A DNA stretch of 64,000 nucleotides from an uncultured Methylophaga sp. (lineage in GTDB: Bacteria; Pseudomonadota; Gammaproteobacteria; Nitrosococcales; Methylophagaceae), in NCBI RefSeq assembly GCF_947259025.1, contig NZ_CAMYKO010000007.1:131445-195444 (forward strand), written 5' to 3'. A program made the translations under genes and the position numbers. The notes beneath the pieces are model-generated. The model worked only from the letters and a program-made list of their open reading frames with translations. It was not told the origin of the DNA and ran no database searches. Of the stretch, positions 1-7,478 are shown one piece after another; the first letter of the stretch is position 1; each line of letters begins with the position of its first letter.

Positions 1-1
1 A

Positions 2-229
2 GCCGAACTGGATGTCGAAGAGGTCAAGCTCAATGACGATGACAAAGACTTTATCGACAAGGTCAAAACCGTACTCAAAGAGCGCGGCGAAATGAACAAA
101 ACCGAGCTGCTCAAAGCCTGTGGCCATAAGAAAGACGACAAGACAGCCCGTGTTCGCCTGGATCGCTTTGATGGCATACACTGGCAGTCAGCCAAAACGA
201 AGGGTGTTTATACCTACGGTCTAACCTAA
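2..229 (+). CDS. C-terminal fragment of an unidentified prophage protein
   Basis: An open frame enters from the left edge and ends with TAA at 229, leaving 75 residues. The fragment is highly charged, and a stretch near its middle (MNKTELLKACGHKKDDKTAR) has the look of a winged-helix or helix-turn-helix segment, followed by an aromatic tail ending YTYGLT. Its place just upstream of the lysis genes in a Mu-like element suggests an early or middle phage gene, perhaps a DNA-binding protein. I do not recognise the family, and the missing N-terminus prevents a firm call. Confidence 0.55.
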   Translation, partial: AELDVEEVKLNDDDKDFIDKVKTVLKERGEMNKTELLKACGHKKDDKTARVRLDRFDGIHWQSAKTKGVYTYGLT

Positions 230-236
230 CAACCAC

Positions 237-273
237 TACAACCACAACAACGTGATAAGTTGTATGGGTTGTA
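237..273 (+). terminator. Imperfect inverted repeat after the first gene
   Basis: Arms TACAACC (237-243) and GGTTGTA (267-273) enclose a shorter CAAC/GTTG pair, giving an imperfect hairpin 8 bases after the stop of the upstream fragment. No clear T-run follows, so it may be a weak terminator or a protein-binding inverted repeat. Confidence 0.3.
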
Positions 274-299
274 AGACTTGTTCATAGAAGGAAGTTGAG

Positions 300-452
300 A
301 TGGCTGTTTATGTTTTTTTGGCCTTATGGTCTGTATTAACGCTCAGCGATACCCTGCTGAGGGATAAAGGTTTTTTTTCATCCCTGTTTAGTAATTTCTT
401 TCTGGTGGGCTTGGTCGTGCTGGCAATCAATATGCTTTTCTTCAGTGAGTAA
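300..452 (+). CDS. Small two-helix membrane protein, unknown
   Basis: A 50-residue reading frame starts at ATG 300, preceded by a good AGAAGGAAG ribosome site. The product has two hydrophobic stretches (about residues 2-17 and 30-47) separated by a short polar loop with DTLLRDKG, so it should span the inner membrane twice. It lies 12 bases upstream of the next gene and probably shares its transcript. I do not recognise a family. It could be a prophage accessory protein. The start and ribosome site make it more likely real than chance. Confidence 0.5.
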   Translation: MAVYVFLALWSVLTLSDTLLRDKGFFSSLFSNFFLVGLVVLAINMLFFSE

Positions 453-464
453 CGAGGAAGCGTC

Positions 465-899
465 ATGTTGGAGTGCCTAAAGAGACTATTCGCTGCGAAG
501 CCAAAATACAGGCAGGTCGGCGAAGAGAAAGTAATCAGCGATAGGGGTGAGCTGCATTTAACCGTATCAATGCAGGTTAGAGAACATACTGATAAAGAAA
601 AGCTGATCAGGGAGTTAGGAAAGTCTGCGACCCAGTTTAAGAAAACGGATCTGAATGAAGCTATAGCTTGCCTTGAGCAGATGAATCGCCTACTTGATGA
701 AGTATCAACAGAGTACTCAATAGAAACCTACTTGCGATTACCTCTGTTTTTACAACAAGCTGGACGCATGGATGAGGCTGAACTATTGTTTGAACGTTTA
801 TACAAAACACGTTCACATCCCGTTCAACGATCCATAGTTAAAGAGAAGTGGGATCTGGCAAAAAAGCGAGAGGCAAAGCGCCTAGCTAGCCATGCCTGA
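465..899 (+). CDS. Hypothetical protein, helical, TPR-like
   Basis: The 144-residue product follows a GAGGAAG ribosome site. The N-terminal third is mixed; the rest is predicted helical. Residues about 65-135 (from LNEAIACLEQMNRLLDE through QQAGRMDEAELLFERLY) have the small/large residue spacing of tetratricopeptide repeats, which usually mediate protein contacts. No signal peptide or membrane segment is seen. It sits between the small membrane protein and the terminator in front of the lysis operon, a position that in Mu-like elements often holds accessory genes, and its AT-rich coding differs from the structural genes. Function is unknown. Confidence 0.6.
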   Translation: MLECLKRLFAAKPKYRQVGEEKVISDRGELHLTVSMQVREHTDKEKLIRELGKSATQFKKTDLNEAIACLEQMNRLLDEVSTEYSIETYLRLPLFLQQAGRMDEAELLFERLYKTRSHPVQRSIVKEKWDLAKKREAKRLASHA

Positions 900-1020
900 G
901 CCTTGATGTCAGAGAAGTGCTGTGCGTGTTGAAACAAAGCTCTGAAAATTTAACCCAAAATATAGACAAAGATTGCCCAGACTTCTAAAACCTGCTTAAC
1001 TAAATTGTAGTGTCACCCCA

Positions 1021-1048
1021 ACGCCCTGAACCTGTTCAGGGCGTTTTT
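1021..1048 (+). terminator. Rho-independent terminator before the lysis operon
   Basis: A perfect stem GCCCTGAAC / GTTCAGGGC (1023-1031 and 1034-1042), extended by AC/GT, is followed directly by a run of five T. It separates the upstream accessory genes from the lysis and packaging operon. A near-identical copy stands at 9412-9442. Confidence 0.85.
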
Positions 1049-1075
1049 GTTTGTGTCTATCCGCATCATGGCCCC

Positions 1076-1621
1076 ATGGACGCAAACACTGAATATCCAG
1101 AACTTTTCCTCAAGGCAGTCAACCATGTGCTGATGATTGAGGGCGGCTATGTTGACGACCCTGATGATGCCGGTGGCGAGACCAACTACGGCATCAGCAA
1201 GCGACAATATCCGCACCTCAATATCAGAAAGCTGACCATAGACGGCGCTATCGCGCTGTATTACCGGGATTACTGGTTAGCTTATGGCTGCGACAGATTG
1301 CCAGCAGCCATTGCCTGCTTCCTGTTTGATTCAGTCGTCAATCACCGTCCCAAGACCGCGATCAAGTTTTTGCAGAATGCCTACCGCGTCAGTGTTGACG
1401 GCATTCTAGGTCCGGAAACGCTGGGTGCAATCCACCGCTTTAGCAATAACATCGACTATGTCGATAACAAACTCACCTTAAGCCTGGCTTACCGGGCGGA
1501 CTTCTACCACGACCTTGCCGTTGAAAACCCATCACAAGAACGCTTCATCATGGGTTGGATGCGTCGGTTGTTCATATTACAGAAATTTATCTACACCGAG
1601 GTAACGCATGGAACCGATTAG
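1076..1621 (+). CDS. Phage endolysin, glycoside hydrolase 108 family
   Basis: This 181-residue protein is a predicted peptidoglycan hydrolase that cuts the glycan strands at the end of infection. Residues about 10-100 form the GH108 domain: the EGGYVDDPDDAGGETNYGIS block contains the expected catalytic Glu, followed by the AIALYYRDYW segment. The C-terminal part (from about residue 105, AIKFLQNAYRVSVDGILGPET) is the peptidoglycan-binding domain usual in this family. The frame is open further upstream to 1010, but that would translate the terminator, so ATG 1076 is preferred although its ribosome site is weak. There is no signal peptide, so release depends on the holin encoded next, whose start overlaps this gene's end by 14 bases. 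Confidence 0.9.
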   Translation: MDANTEYPELFLKAVNHVLMIEGGYVDDPDDAGGETNYGISKRQYPHLNIRKLTIDGAIALYYRDYWLAYGCDRLPAAIACFLFDSVVNHRPKTAIKFLQNAYRVSVDGILGPETLGAIHRFSNNIDYVDNKLTLSLAYRADFYHDLAVENPSQERFIMGWMRRLFILQKFIYTEVTHGTD

Positions 1622-2186
1622 CATCGCGCTGGCGTTAGCGCAATTCGTGCCGGGCCTGACCCGGCTTTTGATGGGGGACAAGGCCGGTGATGTCGCTGGC
1701 AAGGTGGTCGATGCCGCCAATGCCGTGACCGGCGCGGATACACCGGATGAAGCATTGGCCCGGATTAAGCAATACCCGGAGCTGCAGCTCAAGCTTCAGC
1801 AGGAAATGAACCATATCGTCCTGGCCGAACTGGAAGCCGAGAACAAGCAGCTCGCCACCATCAACGCCACCATGCAGGTCGAGTACACCAGTGGTGACAA
1901 GGTCGTCCGCCGCTGGCGTCCATTCTTCGGTTATATGACCGCCATCACTTGGTCGGTGCAGATGTCAGCACTGGCCTGGGTCATCGTGGTCGAGCCAGAG
2001 AAAGCCGCTGCAGTGATTACCGCTGCCAGCGGTTTGACCGGCATGTGGGGTATTGCCCTGGCCGTGCTGGGTGTCTGCATCAACAAACGCTCACACGATA
2101 AGCAAGTGGCTGCCGGTCAGGCCCCGCCGAATGGTGTGTTCCAGAGCATTGCCGGCATCTTCAACCGCAACAAGGACAGTAAATAA
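1608..2186 (+). CDS. Phage holin, 3TM family
   Basis: The 192-residue product matches the three-transmembrane holin family found in Mu-like and other phages. Hydrophobic segments lie near residues 5-20, 105-125 and 132-155, the last two around a conserved RRWRPFFGY motif just before the second segment. A charged helical region (residues 50-90) lies between. Holins form membrane lesions that let the endolysin reach the cell wall. It overlaps the endolysin gene and is followed three bases later by the zinc-finger gene, so all are one operon. The family call is firm; timing and lesion size cannot be read from sequence. Confidence 0.87.
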   Translation: MEPISIALALAQFVPGLTRLLMGDKAGDVAGKVVDAANAVTGADTPDEALARIKQYPELQLKLQQEMNHIVLAELEAENKQLATINATMQVEYTSGDKVVRRWRPFFGYMTAITWSVQMSALAWVIVVEPEKAAAVITAASGLTGMWGIALAVLGVCINKRSHDKQVAAGQAPPNGVFQSIAGIFNRNKDSK

Positions 2187-2188
2187 CG

Positions 2189-2419
2189 ATGGTGGATTTA
2201 TTCGAACGCGCCCAGGAGCGCGAGCAAAAGGACAGGGATATCGCGATTGAGGCCGAGCTTTTGCGTGGTCGCGAGACAGAGCAACCCGATGAGGAAGATG
2301 GTATCCGCTATTGCCTGGACTGCGGCGAGGAAATACCGGAAGACAGATTGAAAGCGAGGCCCGACGCGGTGCGCTGTGTTTATTGCAAGGAACTGAAGGA
2401 CATAAGGAGCAAACGTTGA
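2189..2419 (+). CDS. DksA/TraR-type C4 zinc finger protein
   Basis: A 76-residue protein with an acidic coiled N-terminus and a C-terminal four-cysteine finger: CLDCGEEIPEDRL then CVYCKEL, the classic TraR/DksA signature. Small phage members of this family bind the secondary channel of RNA polymerase and alter promoter response, TraR of F plasmid being the model. Mu-like phages commonly carry one between the lysis and packaging genes. Its stop overlaps the TTG start of the next gene by three bases, so translation is probably coupled. Confidence 0.88.
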   Translation: MVDLFERAQEREQKDRDIAIEAELLRGRETEQPDEEDGIRYCLDCGEEIPEDRLKARPDAVRCVYCKELKDIRSKR

Positions 2420-2745
2420 GTGGCGAAAGTTTACAACTGTGGCTGAGCATCCTGGTGCTCATTATGACGGTCGCGAACCTGGTGTATACCTGGTTCAACA
2501 TCCGTCATAAGGCGACCAAGGAAAATATCAATGACCTTACCGATGTGACCAATAGCCTGGTGCGTCGGGTCAGCATTCTGGAAGACCGTTCCAGGACGGC
2601 ACCCACTCATGATGACCTGGGAAAGCTTTACGAAAAGGTCAACTCATTCGGGGGAAAGCTCGAAAACTTGAGTGGCACGCTGGAGGCGATAAAAGGCCAG
2701 CTTGCCCTGATTAATGAGCATTTAATCAACGGAGGCAATCGGTGA
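2416..2745 (+). CDS. DUF2730 family phage protein (Mu gp25-like)
   Basis: The start is taken as TTG 2416 because AAGGAG lies six bases upstream and the overlap with the previous stop (TTGA) is tight; the upstream ATG at 2311 would lie inside the zinc-finger gene. The 109-residue product has one N-terminal membrane helix (residues 6-26) and then a long coiled coil with heptad-like spacing. This is the layout of the DUF2730 family, found at this place in Mu-like phages. In lambdoid phages an analogous single-span coiled protein acts as a spanin, so a lysis role is possible but unproven. Confidence 0.75.
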   Translation: MSGESLQLWLSILVLIMTVANLVYTWFNIRHKATKENINDLTDVTNSLVRRVSILEDRSRTAPTHDDLGKLYEKVNSFGGKLENLSGTLEAIKGQLALINEHLINGGNR

Positions 2746-3032
2746 GCTACAAAGACCTGGTAACGGCATCCGTCCGGCTGGCCATCCTGCAGGTGCTGGA
2801 GCAGGACGCAGACTACAGCCACAACGAAGAGATCCTGCAGATCGTCCTGGAGAAGCTGGGCCACAGCCTCTCTTCTGACCGTGTCCGCACAGAACTGCGC
2901 TGGCTGGAAGAACAGAGCCTGCTCGATATCGAGGACGCTGGCGGCATTCTTGTAGCACGGCTCAACCGTCGCGGTTCCGATGTCGCGCATGGCCGTTCGC
3001 GTGTTGACGGTATTCAGAGGCCACGACCATGA
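2742..3032 (+). CDS. VpaChn25_0724 family phage protein (Mu gp26-like)
   Basis: A 96-residue protein with GTG start overlapping the previous stop by four bases. The sequence is a winged-helix-like fold: helices around RLAILQVLEQD and LQIVLEKLGHSLSSDRVRTELRWLEEQ, then a short beta wing (LLDIEDAGGILVARL) and a basic tail. It matches the small family that sits before the small terminase in Mu-like phages. A DNA-binding role in packaging or regulation is inferred from the fold and place. Confidence 0.78.
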   Translation: MSYKDLVTASVRLAILQVLEQDADYSHNEEILQIVLEKLGHSLSSDRVRTELRWLEEQSLLDIEDAGGILVARLNRRGSDVAHGRSRVDGIQRPRP

Positions 3033-3226
3033 GTGAAAAGCATGAGTTTCCACCAAACGAAGAAGTTAAAACCTTGTTGTCACGCCTGGATGTCAAGGGC
3101 GTCGGCAGAGGAGTTTTAAGGAACTTGGTTATAGCGGGTTACATCATTGCTGCAGGCTATGCCTTCGGCGTCGGGTTGTCATTCTCCTATTCACCAATCA
3201 CCATCAGTGTTGAGGCATCAGAGTAA
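3029..3226 (+). CDS. Small single-span membrane protein, unknown
   Basis: A 65-residue product whose start overlaps the previous stop (ATGA) and whose stop overlaps the next start (TAATG). The N-terminal 30 residues are polar and charged, followed by one hydrophobic helix (about residues 31-52, from LVIAGYIIAAGYAFGVGL) and a short polar end. The tight overlaps on both sides argue that it is a real gene. No family is recognised. Confidence 0.6.
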   Translation: MSEKHEFPPNEEVKTLLSRLDVKGVGRGVLRNLVIAGYIIAAGYAFGVGLSFSYSPITISVEASE

Positions 3227-3774
3227 TGGCCCGCGCCTCGTCCATCGAACGCTTACCACAAGATATCCTGGAGCAGCTGCAAACACTGCTGCGGGATCCG
3301 CGTGTGTCTCAGCTCGATGCCACGGCCCAGATTAACGGCATCCTGGAACAGACCGGTATAGATGACCGCGTCAGCAAGTCTGCCGTGAACCGCTATGCCG
3401 TCAAGATGCAAGAAGTCGGTGCCAAGCTGCAGCAGTCGCGTGAGCTGGCCGAAATGTGGATCGGCAAGCTGGGTGCTGCGCCTCAGGGCCAAGTCGGCAA
3501 GCTGCTCAATGAAATCATTCGCACCATGGCCTTTGATACCGCCATGCATATGTCCGAGGGCGAAGACCCGGTCGCACCGAAGATGCTCAGCCAACTGGCG
3601 CTGGCCGTTCAGCGGCTGGAATCTGCGGCCAATATGAACGAAGAGCGCGAGAAACAAATCCGCAAGGAAATGGCACAGCAGGCCGCTGACGCTGCTGAAG
3701 AGTCCCTGCGTGGTCAGGGCATGAGCCTCGAAGCGGTCGACACCATCAAGAAACAAATCCTCGGGTTGAGCTGA
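3226..3774 (+). CDS. DUF3486 protein, probable small terminase (Mu gp27-like)
   Basis: The 182-residue product belongs to the DUF3486 family, which occupies the small-terminase position in Mu-like phages. The N-terminal part has the family's IERLPQDILEQL opening and an HTH-like segment (SKSAVNRYAVKMQEVG, about residues 50-65); the rest is helical with a charged coiled C-terminus. Small terminases recognise the phage DNA end, here expected near the left end of the inserted genome, and hand it to the large subunit encoded next. Stop and next start overlap by one base. Confidence 0.85.
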   Translation: MARASSIERLPQDILEQLQTLLRDPRVSQLDATAQINGILEQTGIDDRVSKSAVNRYAVKMQEVGAKLQQSRELAEMWIGKLGAAPQGQVGKLLNEIIRTMAFDTAMHMSEGEDPVAPKMLSQLALAVQRLESAANMNEEREKQIRKEMAQQAADAAEESLRGQGMSLEAVDTIKKQILGLS

Positions 3775-5300
3775 TGCCAACAGCGCCAGTCATTCACTCG
3801 CAATACGATCCAAACGAGCTGCTGCTGCCGTATCAGCGCAACTGGCTTGAAGACGATAGCCCGTTAAAGATTGCCGAAAAATCACGCCGTACCGGTCTCA
3901 CCTGGGCCGAGGCAGCAGACTCAGTGCTGGCGGCTTCGGCTGACCGGACGGCAAGCGGTACCAACCACTTCTATGTCGGCTCCAATAAAGAGATGGCTAT
4001 CGAGTTTATCGATGCCTGTGCCATGTGGGCCAAGTCATTCAACAAGGCGGCCTCGGCGATTGAAGAGGAAATCTTTGAAGATGAAGACAAGGATATTCTG
4101 ACCTTCAATATCCGCTTCGCCAGTGGTTTTAAAGTCCAGGCACTCAGTTCACGCCCAACCAACCTGCGTGGTCGCCAGGGTAATGTCACCATCGATGAGG
4201 CGGCATTCCATGAGCATCTGGATGAAGTACTGAAGGCCGCACTCGCCTTAACCATGTGGGGAAGCAAGATCCGACTTATCTCAACCCACAATGGTGTTGA
4301 GAACCTCTTTAACGACCTCATCCAGGACAGCCGTGCCGGCAAAAAGGAATACAGCGTCCACCGCGTCACCCTGGACGAAGCCTGTGGCATGGGCCTGTAT
4401 AAACGCATCTGCCAGATAAAAGGCACTGCCTGGAGCCAGGAGCGTGAGCATGAATGGAAAGCCGGCCTGCGTAAAAACACCGCCAGCCCGGAAGACGCTG
4501 CCGAGGAATATGACTGCATACCCAAACAAGGCGGTGGTACCTATATCAGCCGCGCGCTGCGAGAGTCTCGCATGCATGATGTGTCGGTGCTTCGCTATTC
4601 CGGTACCGCCGAGTTCAACCTCTGGCCAGAGCATCTGCGTGAAGCGGAAATGCATGCCTGGTGCGAGGTCAATTTAAAGCCACTTTTAGACCTGTTAAAT
4701 CCCAATTTACGCCACGTTTTAGGCGAAGACTTTGGTCGCTCCGGAGACTTGACCGTGCTCACGCCAATGGCCATCACCCAGCAGCTGAAGCGGCTGGTGC
4801 CATTCATGGTCGAGCTGCACAACGTGCCGTTCAAGCAACAGGAGCAGGTGCTGTTCTATATCTGTGATCGGCTGCCACGCTTCAGTGCTGCCAAGCTGGA
4901 TGCGCGGGGCAATGGCCAATACCTGGCAGAGCAAGCCAAGTACCGCTATGGCGTCAACGTGGTCGAAGAAGTGATGCTCAGCCAAAGCTGGTACCTGGAC
5001 AACATGCCCCGGTTCAAGGCCGCGTTTGAGGACGACACGATTCTTATCCCGCGTGATGCCGACGTGGCAGACGATATCGGTGCCATCCAGGTCATCAAAG
5101 GCGTGCCCAAATTGCCCGACGGCAAAACCGATGCCGCCAAGAGCCGCCACGGTGATGCCGCTATCAGCCTGGTCATGGCACATGCCGCCAGTTATGACCT
5201 GGCGTCGCCAATCGAATGGATAGCGGCACCAGACAAAATCGAACGCGACAACCCCGACAATGACTACAGCAGCCTGATGCATAAAGGCGGTGGATGGTAA
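3774..5300 (+). CDS. Phage terminase large subunit (Mu gp28-like)
   Basis: The 508-residue product is the packaging motor: an N-terminal ATPase that pumps DNA and a C-terminal nuclease that cuts it when the head is full. The ATP site is the divergent form usual in this family, KSRRTGLTW near residue 37, followed by the acidic motif VTIDEAAFHEH (about 140). The nuclease region begins at GEDFGRSGDLTVL (about 320), with further acidic residues at KLDARGNGQYLAEQ and near KSRHGDAAISL. Length is normal for Mu-type large terminases. It ends at GGGW, overlapping the portal start at 5294. Confidence 0.93.
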   Translation: MPTAPVIHSQYDPNELLLPYQRNWLEDDSPLKIAEKSRRTGLTWAEAADSVLAASADRTASGTNHFYVGSNKEMAIEFIDACAMWAKSFNKAASAIEEEIFEDEDKDILTFNIRFASGFKVQALSSRPTNLRGRQGNVTIDEAAFHEHLDEVLKAALALTMWGSKIRLISTHNGVENLFNDLIQDSRAGKKEYSVHRVTLDEACGMGLYKRICQIKGTAWSQEREHEWKAGLRKNTASPEDAAEEYDCIPKQGGGTYISRALRESRMHDVSVLRYSGTAEFNLWPEHLREAEMHAWCEVNLKPLLDLLNPNLRHVLGEDFGRSGDLTVLTPMAITQQLKRLVPFMVELHNVPFKQQEQVLFYICDRLPRFSAAKLDARGNGQYLAEQAKYRYGVNVVEEVMLSQSWYLDNMPRFKAAFEDDTILIPRDADVADDIGAIQVIKGVPKLPDGKTDAAKSRHGDAAISLVMAHAASYDLASPIEWIAAPDKIERDNPDNDYSSLMHKGGGW

Positions 5301-6865
5301 CAATGGATCGAGTAAGAACAAGTCAAATAGTAGATGCCAACGGCAAAGCGATTCAGGTGCGTGAGGCGCTCAATGAAGAGCAAACCTCCAAGCTGGGCTT
5401 TATCAGCAAAGAGTTTGAGAATCATCCGTCTGGTGGTCTGACACCGCGAAGGCTTGCCAGCATCCTGCAATCAGCCGAACAAGGCAGCCTGGTCGACCAG
5501 GCTGATCTGTTTGAAGACATGGAAGAAAAAGACGCCCACGTCTTTGCCGAAATGAGCAAGCGTAAACGTGCTCTGCTGGGCGTGGATTGGGATGTGGTAC
5601 CACCACGCAACGCGGACAAAAAAGAAGAAGCCATGGCCGAGCAAGTCAAAGAGTGGCTGCTCGATATGGAAGACTTCGAAGATCATCTGTTCGATATCGG
5701 TGACGCGATTGGTAAAGGCTATGCCATGCTGGAACTCAGCTGGAATGAAGTAGGCGGTACCATGCTGCCCACATTGGAGCATCAACCGGCCCGGCTTTTC
5801 ACCATCGATGAAGATGACCGCAACAAGATCCTGCTGAGAAGCATGGGCAGTAAGGGCGATGAGCTGTGGCCGTTCGGTTGGGTCAGACACGTGCATAAAG
5901 CCAAGTCAGGCAGCATTGCCCGTGGCGGCCTGCATCGCATCCTGGCCTGGCCATACCTGTTCAAGAACTACAGCATCCGGGATCTAGCCGAGTTCCTGGA
6001 AGTTTATGGCATCCCCATGCGCGTCGGCACTTACCCCAGCGGGGCAAGTGAAGAAGAGAAAAACACGCTGCTCCGGGCAGTGATTGGCATTGGTCATAGC
6101 GCTGCCGGCATCATGCCAGACGGTATGCAGCTCGACTTTAAAGAAACGGCCCAGGGCCGGAGCGACCCGTTCCAGTTCATGATCAACTGGTGCGAATCCG
6201 TCCAATCCAAGGCTATCCTCGGCGGCACCCTGACCAGTACAGCAGAGAACACCGGCCTCGGTTCCAACCTGGGCGATATCCACAATGAAGTCCGCCATGA
6301 CCTGCTGGTCAGTGATGTCCGCCAGATTGCCGGCACCCTGAATCGGGATCTGTTGTGGCCAATGGTGGCGCTGAATATAGCCGGTGCGGATCCACGTCGC
6401 TCACCCCGGCTCAAATTCATGACCGATGAAGGCGAGGAGCTTAATGAACGGGCCGAGCGCGACAAGAAGCTCTTCGATATGGGCTACCGACTTAACCCGG
6501 AGAAAGTGATCGAGGTTTATGGCGAAGGCTATGAACTGTATGTGAGTGGCAATAACAACCAGGACAAACCAGCAGGCGCGAATGCCGCTGCCACCGCTGC
6601 AGCCAGAACCGGTGATATCGATAGTGAGCTGGACGGTGTCGTCAACCAGCTGAGCACTCAGGCCCAGGCACCCCTGGACGACCTTTATAACCGTATTAAA
6701 GCCCTGTTACAGGAAGTCGACGACAACGGCGGCACGCTGGAAGACTTCCAGGATCGCCTGGTCGAAGCCTTCGGATTTCTGGATCCCGAAGAGCTGGCCA
6801 ACGTGATTCAAATGGCGCTGGCCACCGCTGAGCTGGCAGGCCGATATGAAGTCTCGGAGGACTAG
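5294..6865 (+). CDS. Portal protein, DUF935 family (Mu gp29)
   Basis: A 523-residue protein of the DUF935 family, the portal ring through which DNA enters and leaves the head. The family features are visible: an N-terminal segment GLTPRRLASILQSAEQG, the KRKRALLGVDWDVVPP block near 90, the WPFGWVRH and FLEVYGIPMRVGTYP blocks in the middle, and a charged helical C-terminus. Two in-frame starts exist, 5294 and 5303; the first overlaps the terminase stop, the second has better spacing to GGTGGA. It lies between terminase and MuF as in Mu. Confidence 0.93.
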   Translation: MVTMDRVRTSQIVDANGKAIQVREALNEEQTSKLGFISKEFENHPSGGLTPRRLASILQSAEQGSLVDQADLFEDMEEKDAHVFAEMSKRKRALLGVDWDVVPPRNADKKEEAMAEQVKEWLLDMEDFEDHLFDIGDAIGKGYAMLELSWNEVGGTMLPTLEHQPARLFTIDEDDRNKILLRSMGSKGDELWPFGWVRHVHKAKSGSIARGGLHRILAWPYLFKNYSIRDLAEFLEVYGIPMRVGTYPSGASEEEKNTLLRAVIGIGHSAAGIMPDGMQLDFKETAQGRSDPFQFMINWCESVQSKAILGGTLTSTAENTGLGSNLGDIHNEVRHDLLVSDVRQIAGTLNRDLLWPMVALNIAGADPRRSPRLKFMTDEGEELNERAERDKKLFDMGYRLNPEKVIEVYGEGYELYVSGNNNQDKPAGANAAATAAARTGDIDSELDGVVNQLSTQAQAPLDDLYNRIKALLQEVDDNGGTLEDFQDRLVEAFGFLDPEELANVIQMALATAELAGRYEVSED

Positions 6866-6866
6866 C

Positions 6867-7028
6867 ATGTGGTGGACAATCAACATCATCATCTTCGCGA
6901 TCGGCTTGGGCCTGATCGCCTGGGCCTTCATTGCTGACAGCTATAACAGCATCGGCTTTACTGTACTCGGCGTGTTGGTTATGGCCATCGCAGCGTTATC
7001 CAGCCTGGTTAAGCTGGTGATTGGTTAA
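6867..7028 (+). CDS. Small two-helix membrane protein, unknown
   Basis: A 53-residue product from ATG 6867, preceded by CGGAGG. Almost the whole chain is hydrophobic, with two predicted membrane helices (about 4-22 and 29-50) and a short SYNSIG turn. The start is one base beyond the portal stop. It belongs to a group of three small genes inserted between portal and MuF that Mu itself lacks. Unknown function; a superinfection or membrane accessory role is only a guess. Confidence 0.55.
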   Translation: MWWTINIIIFAIGLGLIAWAFIADSYNSIGFTVLGVLVMAIAALSSLVKLVIG

Positions 7029-7106
7029 CTGTTATGAGTGATTTAGAGCTTGTTAAAACGGCTATATGGAAAAACGTGTGGAATTTACGATAGTGAGGAC
7101 TATTTC

Positions 7107-7211
7107 ATGGATATATTTTTCGATTGGGTCATTTCTGCATTCGCTTGTTATGGGGCAATGATGCTGATGTTTCAGGTTGCCGAGCTCATTGGATGGATAG
7201 ATTGGAAGTAG
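7107..7211 (+). CDS. Possible 34-residue membrane peptide
   Basis: ATG 7107 follows GTGAGGAC. The predicted peptide has one hydrophobic helix (residues 4-28, rich in A, M and F) and ends IDWK. It fits exactly between its neighbours and ends 12 bases before the next start, with GGAGCC after its stop serving the next gene. Very short frames are weak evidence, so this is tentative. Confidence 0.35.
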   Translation: MDIFFDWVISAFACYGAMMLMFQVAELIGWIDWK

Positions 7212-7223
7212 GAGCCATAAACA

Positions 7224-7478
7224 ATGTCAGTTTATGTTGATGCTTCCATCTATCAATATCGTCGAATGGTCATGTGCCACATGCTGGCCGATACGGAAGA
7301 CGAACTACATGCTATGGCTGACAAAATTGGTATTCAGCGAAAGTGGTTCCAGGCTAAAGCAAGCACACCGCACTATGACATCTGCAAAGCCAAAAGAGAC
7401 CTGGCTGTTCAGCACGGCGCGGTCGAAGTGGATCGTCGTCAGCTGGTGACGATTATTCGACGTTTAAGGACTGCATAA
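7224..7478 (+). CDS. DUF4031 family protein
   Basis: The 84-residue product matches the small DUF4031 family: VYVDASIYQYRRMVMCHMLA at the start, then DELHAMADKIGIQRKWFQ, PHYDICKAKRDLAVQHGAVEV. The conserved H, D, C and K residues of the PHYDIC block are present. The family occurs in phages and bacteria and has no proven function; its conserved polar residues look like an active or metal-binding site. It ends directly against the MuF start at 7479. Confidence 0.8.
   Translation: MSVYVDASIYQYRRMVMCHMLADTEDELHAMADKIGIQRKWFQAKASTPHYDICKAKRDLAVQHGAVEVDRRQLVTIIRRLRTA

Noticed and set aside
1010..1075. Upstream start (GTG 1010) for the endolysin
   Set aside because: It would translate through the strong terminator and adds residues foreign to the family.
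4719..5321. 200-codon minus-strand frame inside the terminase gene
   Set aside because: Antisense shadow of the terminase gene with no family resemblance; codon pattern follows the plus strand.
7034..7093. 19-codon frame after the two-helix protein
   Set aside because: No ribosome site, very short, and no typical composition.
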